Shown piece after piece: positions 59,603 through 64,000 of a DNA stretch of 64,000 nt (position 1 is its first letter; each line of letters starts with the position of its first letter). The DNA is taken from positions 62,001 through 126,000 of the forward strand of contig NZ_CACSJA010000015.1 of NCBI RefSeq assembly GCF_902706035.1, given 5' to 3'. Both the position numbers and the translations under genes were made by a program. This stretch comes from Pantoea sp. 18069. GTDB taxonomy: Bacteria; Pseudomonadota; Gammaproteobacteria; Burkholderiales; Burkholderiaceae_C. The notes under the pieces were generated by a model that worked only from the letters and a program-made list of their open reading frames with translations, was not told the origin of the DNA and did not search any database.

Positions 59603-60643
59603 CTATCCCGGCAGGAAGCGAATGCCGCTGCGGCGCACCAGTTCCTCGTAGCTGATCGGTGCGCTGGCGCGCGTGCCGGCCGCATTGGCCTGCCAGTGGG
59701 CCCAGCTCCTGCCGGTGCTGGCGTCATACACCAGCTTGAACAGATGGCTGGGCACCTGGACCTTGCCCGGGCCTATGGTCCTGGCCGGGCCCGTGAACAC
59801 CGGGCCGGTGAACACATAGATATCGCCCTGCGCGCGCTGCGCATAGCGGCGTGTGTCCTGTTCGATCTGGCTCCAGGCCCCGGCGTTGTGGGCCTGGTTC
59901 TGCGGCACCATGTTCGCCAGGCTGAAGCTCTGCGCCATGGCTTCGGCGCTGGCCATATTGCCTGCCGGGGCCATGTGGCCGCGCGAATAGCCCGAGCCCT
60001 GGTAGTCGGCGAGCTCGGCGCGTTCGGCGCGCGGCAGGCGGGCATCGGCAAAGAAGCGGTCGGTGCGCTGCAGGCCCTTGGCCTGGGTGATGCTGGCGCG
60101 GTTGAGCCGTTCGGCGACGAACACCGGCGTCTTGTGGCTGCCGCTGTGCAGCACCGCGAAGCTGCTGTAGCAAAGCTCGCGCAGATCGTCGGCCCGCGGC
60201 ACCACGGGCGGCACGCCGCCCGGGAAATGCTGGCGGCACTGCGAGAACTGCGTGGCCGTGCTGCCCTGGCTGCCTAGGCCACCGCCTGCGGGCGTGGCCG
60301 CGCTGCCGGCCGTCGTGGTCGGCAGGCCCAGCAGATCGTTGAACGCATACCGGGTCAGCCCATCGGCCAGCGGCGCCAGCGCGGCCAGCGCCGATGCGGC
60401 CGCCGGCCCCACCAGCGACGTCACCGAGGCGAGCAGTGGCGGGCCGATCACGGCCGACGCCTTGGCCAGCAAGCTTTCGTACCAACCCGCGTTGGGCGTA
60501 CAACCCGCGACCTGGTGGCCCACGGCCGCCGACGAAGTCAGGCCGAGCCAGAACCTGCGCATCCGCAGCAGGTCGTTGATCTTGGAAAGCAGGGCACTCT
60601 TGCGGGTGCGCTTGCGGCTGGCCTTGCGGGAACGCTTCGTCAT
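59603..60643 (-). CDS. DNA/RNA non-specific endonuclease (NUC1/NucA-like), SRGH variant
   Basis: 346 residues from MTKRSRKASRKRTRKSALLS; a start at 60667 is also open. A strongly basic N-terminus precedes a hydrophobic segment around WLGLTSSAAVGHQVAGC (possible export or lipobox region) and a helical Ala-rich part; the C-terminal two thirds is the beta-beta-alpha metal nuclease domain with YSRGHMAPAGNMASAEA (SRGH at 220-223) and NMVPQNQAHNAGAWSQIEQD. The common motif is DRGH; here Asp is replaced by Ser, and the catalytic His is kept. It could degrade nucleic acids outside the cytoplasm for nutrition. No obvious inhibitor gene is adjacent. Confidence 0.85.
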   Translation of the reverse strand: MTKRSRKASRKRTRKSALLSKINDLLRMRRFWLGLTSSAAVGHQVAGCTPNAGWYESLLAKASAVIGPPLLASVTSLVGPAAASALAALAPLADGLTRYAFNDLLGLPTTTAGSAATPAGGGLGSQGSTATQFSQCRQHFPGGVPPVVPRADDLRELCYSSFAVLHSGSHKTPVFVAERLNRASITQAKGLQRTDRFFADARLPRAERAELADYQGSGYSRGHMAPAGNMASAEAMAQSFSLANMVPQNQAHNAGAWSQIEQDTRRYAQRAQGDIYVFTGPVFTGPARTIGPGKVQVPSHLFKLVYDASTGRSWAHWQANAAGTRASAPISYEELVRRSGIRFLPG

Positions 60644-60727
60644 GTCTGCGCGGATGTTAACCGCCAAACAGCATCCTTTTTTTCATTCGCGCCTGCGTGC
60701 TCGCCCGGGCCGCCGGAATGTGGGCTT

Positions 60728-62008
60728 TCAGTGGCCCCAGGTATCGGCACCGATCGCCGTATACCAGGCCGCGCCATAGCGCGCTTCGGCCGCGCGGAAC
60801 CAGGCCGGGGCATCGAGCGGGCTGATGCCGCCCGCGCCCGCGACTTCGAGCAGCCTGTCGTTTTGTGCGCGGTAGACGCCAGCCACCGAGATGCCGTGTT
60901 CGGGCCCGATCAGGCTGTAGCAGGTATTGGTGTACCAGGCCTGGGGCGCTGCCTGCCCCTGCAGTTCGGCGCTGATCGCCGCGGCGACGAGCCGGCCCTG
61001 GGAGTTCGCGCTGGCGCCCGACTTGGGCATGGGCGCGGCGATGCTGGCGTCGCCGATCACATGCACATGGGCCTGCTGCCGGGACTCGAAATTCGTGGCC
61101 TTGACGGGCACCCAGCCGCTCGCGTCGGTGACTCCCGCGCGCTCGGCGATCCACCCCGCCTTCTGAGGCGGTATCACGTTGAGCACATGAGCGTGGTGCA
61201 GCGCGCCCGACGCGGTCTCGACTTCGCGCCGCAGCGCATCGATGCGAACCGCCTGGCCGTCGTCGTCCAGACTGCGCCAGTCGATCATGTCGCCGTACAA
61301 GGCTTTCCAGCCCTGCAGGAACAGCGGCTTCTTGGAGAAATCGTTCTTGGCGTCGAGCAGCAGTATCCTGGAGCGGGGCTTGTGCGCGCGAAAATAATGC
61401 GCGACCAGCGCCGCGCGCTCATACGGGCCGGGCGGGCAGCGATAGGGGCTTGGCGGAATCACTATCGCGAAGGTGCCGCCATCGGGCATGGCCTGGAGCT
61501 GCTCGCGCAGCAGGCGCGTCTGCGCGCCGGCTTTCCAGGCATGGGGGGCATGCATGGAGGCCTGGGCGTCGTAGCCGGCGAGCTGCCCCCAGCGCATGTC
61601 GACGCCCGGCGACAGCACGAGCTTGTCCCAGACAAGCCGCTGGCCGTCGGACAGGGCGATGGTCCGGCCCACGGGGTCCACGTCCACGGCCGCTGCGTGC
61701 ACCACGTCGATGCCCATGGCGCGCAGCGCGTCAAAGCCATGGCCCAGGCTTTCCCAATCGCGCAGGCCCGCGAGGTAGTGGCTTGAAAACGCGCAGGTGT
61801 AGTGGCGTGCTGCGGGCTCGACCAGGGTGATGCGCAGCGTGCCGTGGTACAGGCGAAGATGGCGCGCGGCAGCGGCTCCGCCAAACCCGCCGCCGACCAC
61901 GACCACATGGGCCGAAGCGGCTTGCGCGCGCACAAGCGCCGGCATGGCCAGCGTGCCCAGGCCCGTGAGCAGCGCGCGGCGCGAGAGGGAGTGCGTCAAT
62001 GCCGGCAT
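60728..62008 (-). CDS. Flavocytochrome c sulfide dehydrogenase flavoprotein subunit (FccB-like)
   Basis: 426 residues from MPALTHSLSRRALLTGLGTL, a Tat-type signal (SRRALLTG). FAD binding is at VVVVGGGFGGAAAARHL, and the redox-active disulfide cysteines correspond to Cys191 (PYRCPPGPYE) and Cys363 (NTCYSLI). The rest follows the FCSD flavin fold, ending in WYTAIGADTWGH. It oxidises sulfide to sulfur in the periplasm with the cytochrome encoded just upstream. The start codon overlaps the stop of that cytochrome gene (TGATG). Confidence 0.92.
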   Translation of the reverse strand: MPALTHSLSRRALLTGLGTLAMPALVRAQAASAHVVVVGGGFGGAAAARHLRLYHGTLRITLVEPAARHYTCAFSSHYLAGLRDWESLGHGFDALRAMGIDVVHAAAVDVDPVGRTIALSDGQRLVWDKLVLSPGVDMRWGQLAGYDAQASMHAPHAWKAGAQTRLLREQLQAMPDGGTFAIVIPPSPYRCPPGPYERAALVAHYFRAHKPRSRILLLDAKNDFSKKPLFLQGWKALYGDMIDWRSLDDDGQAVRIDALRREVETASGALHHAHVLNVIPPQKAGWIAERAGVTDASGWVPVKATNFESRQQAHVHVIGDASIAAPMPKSGASANSQGRLVAAAISAELQGQAAPQAWYTNTCYSLIGPEHGISVAGVYRAQNDRLLEVAGAGGISPLDAPAWFRAAEARYGAAWYTAIGADTWGH

Positions 62009-62361
62009 CACGGCACCTGCGCAAACCATTGGGCCAGGGCCTGGATCTGCTGGTCGTCATAGCCCCTCATCAGCCGCGTCATGATGGTCGCGTCGCGCGC
62101 CGAGCCGTCCTTGAAGGCTTGCAGCCGCTCGTGCAGGCGGCGTTCAGACTGGCCGGCAATGCTAGGAATGGCGGTGGTCGAGTAGCCGTGGGGCCCGTGG
62201 CAGCTCACGCAGGCGCCCGCGAGCACGGCCACCGAGGAGGGCGAGAGCGCAGGCGCGGCTGGCGTGTAGGCCTGTTGGGCCTGTGCCAGGCCCGCCAGCG
62301 CGCACAGCAGCAGCGCCGGTGGGGGGTAAACGCGGGTGCGCAGCGAAGTCGACAGGGGCAT
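62008..62361 (-). CDS. Class I cytochrome c, electron-accepting partner (FccA-like)
   Basis: 117 residues with a signal peptide (to about residue 29, AQAQ). One haem site CVSCH at residues 51-55 and Met94 or Met98 as the distal ligand candidate. It is a small single-haem cytochrome paired with the FccB-like subunit, with overlapping stop/start codons, and should pass electrons from sulfide oxidation to the respiratory chain. It is the promoter-proximal gene of the pair. Confidence 0.9.
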   Translation of the reverse strand: MPLSTSLRTRVYPPPALLLCALAGLAQAQQAYTPAAPALSPSSVAVLAGACVSCHGPHGYSTTAIPSIAGQSERRLHERLQAFKDGSARDATIMTRLMRGYDDQQIQALAQWFAQVP

Positions 62362-62481
62362 GGGGGCCTTTCAAGACAAGACGCACAGCATGCTTGCGCG
62401 GGTGGCTCGTCCGGATAAGGCCAGGGCGCGTCGTCTTGCGCGGTTCTTCCGACAGGCGGCAGGCCGCGCCGCGCGCCCCGT

Positions 62482-63321
62482 TCACCGCCCCTGCAGGAAG
62501 TCCAGCAACGCCTGGTTGAACTCCGCCGCGTGCGACAGGTTGCAGCCGTGCGGGCCGCCTTTGATCAGGTGCAGCTTGCAGCCGGCAATCGCCTGGTGCG
62601 TGCGCGCGCCGCTGACTTCGAACGGCACGGTCTGGTCGCTGTCGCCATGGATCACCAGCGTCGGGATGTTGAATTGCTTCAGGTCTTCGCGAAAGTCGGT
62701 GCGCGAGAACGCGGCGATGCAGTCGTGCGTGCCCTGCGGCGAGGCAAACGCGGCAATGGTCCTGGCGTATTCGCGCTGGGCTTCGCTCACCGCCAGTTCT
62801 CCCCCTTTGGGCGTAAAGAACTTCTGCGTGAATTCGTCGAGGAATGCAAGCCTGTCGTCGCGCACGCCCTTCTGCTTGGCCGCGATGTCTTCGTCCGAGA
62901 CCGCGCCTTCGGGGTTGTCGTCGGCCTTGAACAGGTAGGGCGGCACCGCTGCCGCGAATACCGCCTTGGTCACGCGCTCGGTGCCGTACTTGGCGACATA
63001 GCGCGCGACTTCGCCGCCGCCCATGGAAAAGCCGACGAGCGTCGCGCCATGCAGGTTCAGGCTGTTGAGCAGGATGTGCAGGTCCTGGGCCAGTGTGTCG
63101 TAGTCATAGCCGTCCCAGGGCTGGGTCGAATGGCCAAAGCCGCGCCGGTCATAAGTGATCACCCGCAAGCCGGCCGTGACCAGCGGTCCGACCTGCGCCT
63201 CCCAGGTGCGGCCGCTCAGCGGCCAGCCATGGATCAGAACGACCGGCTTTCCCTGGCCGAAATCCTGGTAGTGCAGTTGCAGATCCTGGCCTGCGTATTG
63301 AGGAAGATTGACAAAAGGCAT
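62482..63321 (-). CDS. Alpha/beta-fold hydrolase (non-haem chloroperoxidase-like)
   Basis: 279 residues. The catalytic Ser99 is in GFSMGGG, Asp229 in HGDSDQTVP and His258 in KGGPHGCNLSH; the opening VNLPQYAGQDLQLHYQDFGQ followed by KPVVLIHGWPLSGRTWE matches the haloperoxidase/esterase subgroup. It probably hydrolyses an ester or has perhydrolase activity; the natural substrate is unknown. No neighbour explains it. Upstream 295 bases carry its promoter and that of the divergent lipoprotein gene. Confidence 0.9.
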   Translation of the reverse strand: MPFVNLPQYAGQDLQLHYQDFGQGKPVVLIHGWPLSGRTWEAQVGPLVTAGLRVITYDRRGFGHSTQPWDGYDYDTLAQDLHILLNSLNLHGATLVGFSMGGGEVARYVAKYGTERVTKAVFAAAVPPYLFKADDNPEGAVSDEDIAAKQKGVRDDRLAFLDEFTQKFFTPKGGELAVSEAQREYARTIAAFASPQGTHDCIAAFSRTDFREDLKQFNIPTLVIHGDSDQTVPFEVSGARTHQAIAGCKLHLIKGGPHGCNLSHAAEFNQALLDFLQGR

Positions 63322-63616
63322 GTGGGATCCCCGCTGTGGTTGGAAACGAATCCCGAGCGTCGCAAGCCCGCGGCGCGTTGTCTGTCGTCCATTGATGACA
63401 TTCGGTTGGCCGGCGGCGCATCAATGGAAACCAGATGTGTGGGTGCGTTCGCCCGCGTAGGAGTTTCGCTACAGGCGCGTGGCGTTTTGACTGGCATGGA
63501 GTGCTCCCCTTCCTGAACGCGCATCCACCCTGGGGTTTGCGAACATCGAAGCTTCGCGGTCCCGCAAGACCAACGCAGGTGACCTCCTGCTTTCACCTCA
63601 TCAACGCAGGGCCCCC

Positions 63617-64000
63617 ATGCGCAATATCCATTGGACACAAAAGAAGTTTTTTTACGCCCTCACCCTCGGTGCGGCACTGGCATTGAGCGCCTGTGGCGGC
63701 GGCAATGACGACGACACCGAACCCAGCGGCGACATCGGCATCCTGCGCATCTCCCAGGCCACGGACACCCACCTCAACGGCTGGTACGGCAGCGGCAATG
63801 TGGGGCTGACCGGCGTTGCCGACACCGGCGACATCGGTCCGAACGAGTGCGCGTTCGACTTCGACAATTTCACCAAGCTCACGGGCGACCGCACGCTCGC
63901 CATGATGGGCGATATTCGCTACGCCTATCCCAACGGCAGCGCCACCCCGGCGCTGCACGGCGACAACATCAAGATCAAGGACACCACCTACGACTTCGTG
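63617..64000 (+). CDS. Lipoprotein of unknown function, cut by window edge
   Basis: Partial: 128 codons are visible, none a stop, up to the right edge. MRNIHWTQKKFFYALTLGAA leads a signal ending in a lipobox ALSAC, so Cys is probably lipidated and the protein sits in an outer or inner membrane leaflet. The mature part is acidic (GGGNDDDTEPSGD) and contains YPNGSATPALHG and DTTYDFV. I do not recognise a family. A CGCAGGGCC stretch precedes the ATG. Confidence 0.75.
   Translation, partial: MRNIHWTQKKFFYALTLGAALALSACGGGNDDDTEPSGDIGILRISQATDTHLNGWYGSGNVGLTGVADTGDIGPNECAFDFDNFTKLTGDRTLAMMGDIRYAYPNGSATPALHGDNIKIKDTTYDFV

Noticed and set aside
63322..63616. Small genes in the gap before the lipoprotein
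   Set aside because: Frames of 80-130 codons on both strands lack protein-like composition and good ribosome-binding sites; it is likely promoter sequence.

Overview
The window is GC-rich, densely packed bacterial chromosome. Its gene content points to a betaproteobacterium of the Burkholderiales, most likely Comamonadaceae: two tripartite-tricarboxylate (Bug/TctC) binding proteins, many LysR regulators each beside its likely target, a liv-type ABC operon, a cat-ben cluster for benzoate, and a PAS-LuxR regulator divergent from a succinyl-CoA:3-ketoacid transferase. This assignment is inference from gene families, not from a marker gene. I see no rRNA, tRNA, CRISPR array, insertion sequence, phage or integration site.

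Left part (1-9999): a Bug binding protein (cut by the window edge) and a PrpF/GalD-type tautomerase, with a divergent LysR gene and a striking direct repeat between them; pirin with a divergent LysR gene; an XRE regulator followed closely by the two carboxynorspermidine-pathway genes (nspC and a carboxynorspermidine dehydrogenase); a second Bug protein; and an SDR. Positions 10055-14920 hold livKHMGF on the minus strand. Positions 15073-22749 hold an RluA-type pseudouridine synthase, a hybrid histidine kinase and the glycine cleavage genes gcvT-gcvH-gcvP.

Middle part (22863-37174): an acyl-CoA synthetase, an amidohydrolase, a LysP-type permease, a TrpX-like ABC system, a PepSY membrane protein with a FecA-like TonB receptor preceded by a Fur-box-like site, ETF-ubiquinone oxidoreductase and a hotdog thioesterase. 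Positions 37216-46943 are a complete upper benzoate pathway: a LysR regulator, catB, catA, benABCD, benK and benE. Benzoate is imported, oxidised to catechol, ring-cleaved to muconate and cyclised; catC is not here. Directly coupled to benE by stop/start overlaps are two dynamin-like GTPases (46940-49794), the most unusual feature of the window.

Right part (49849-64000): an AhpD-like protein, catalase, the PAS-LuxR regulator with scoAB and a clear dyad between them, a degenerate HD-GYP protein, an AsmA-family protein, a second RluA-type synthase, a PsiF-repeat protein, a DNA/RNA non-specific endonuclease, a flavocytochrome c sulfide dehydrogenase pair, an alpha/beta hydrolase and the start of a lipoprotein. 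All assignments are from reading the sequence; no database search was run.
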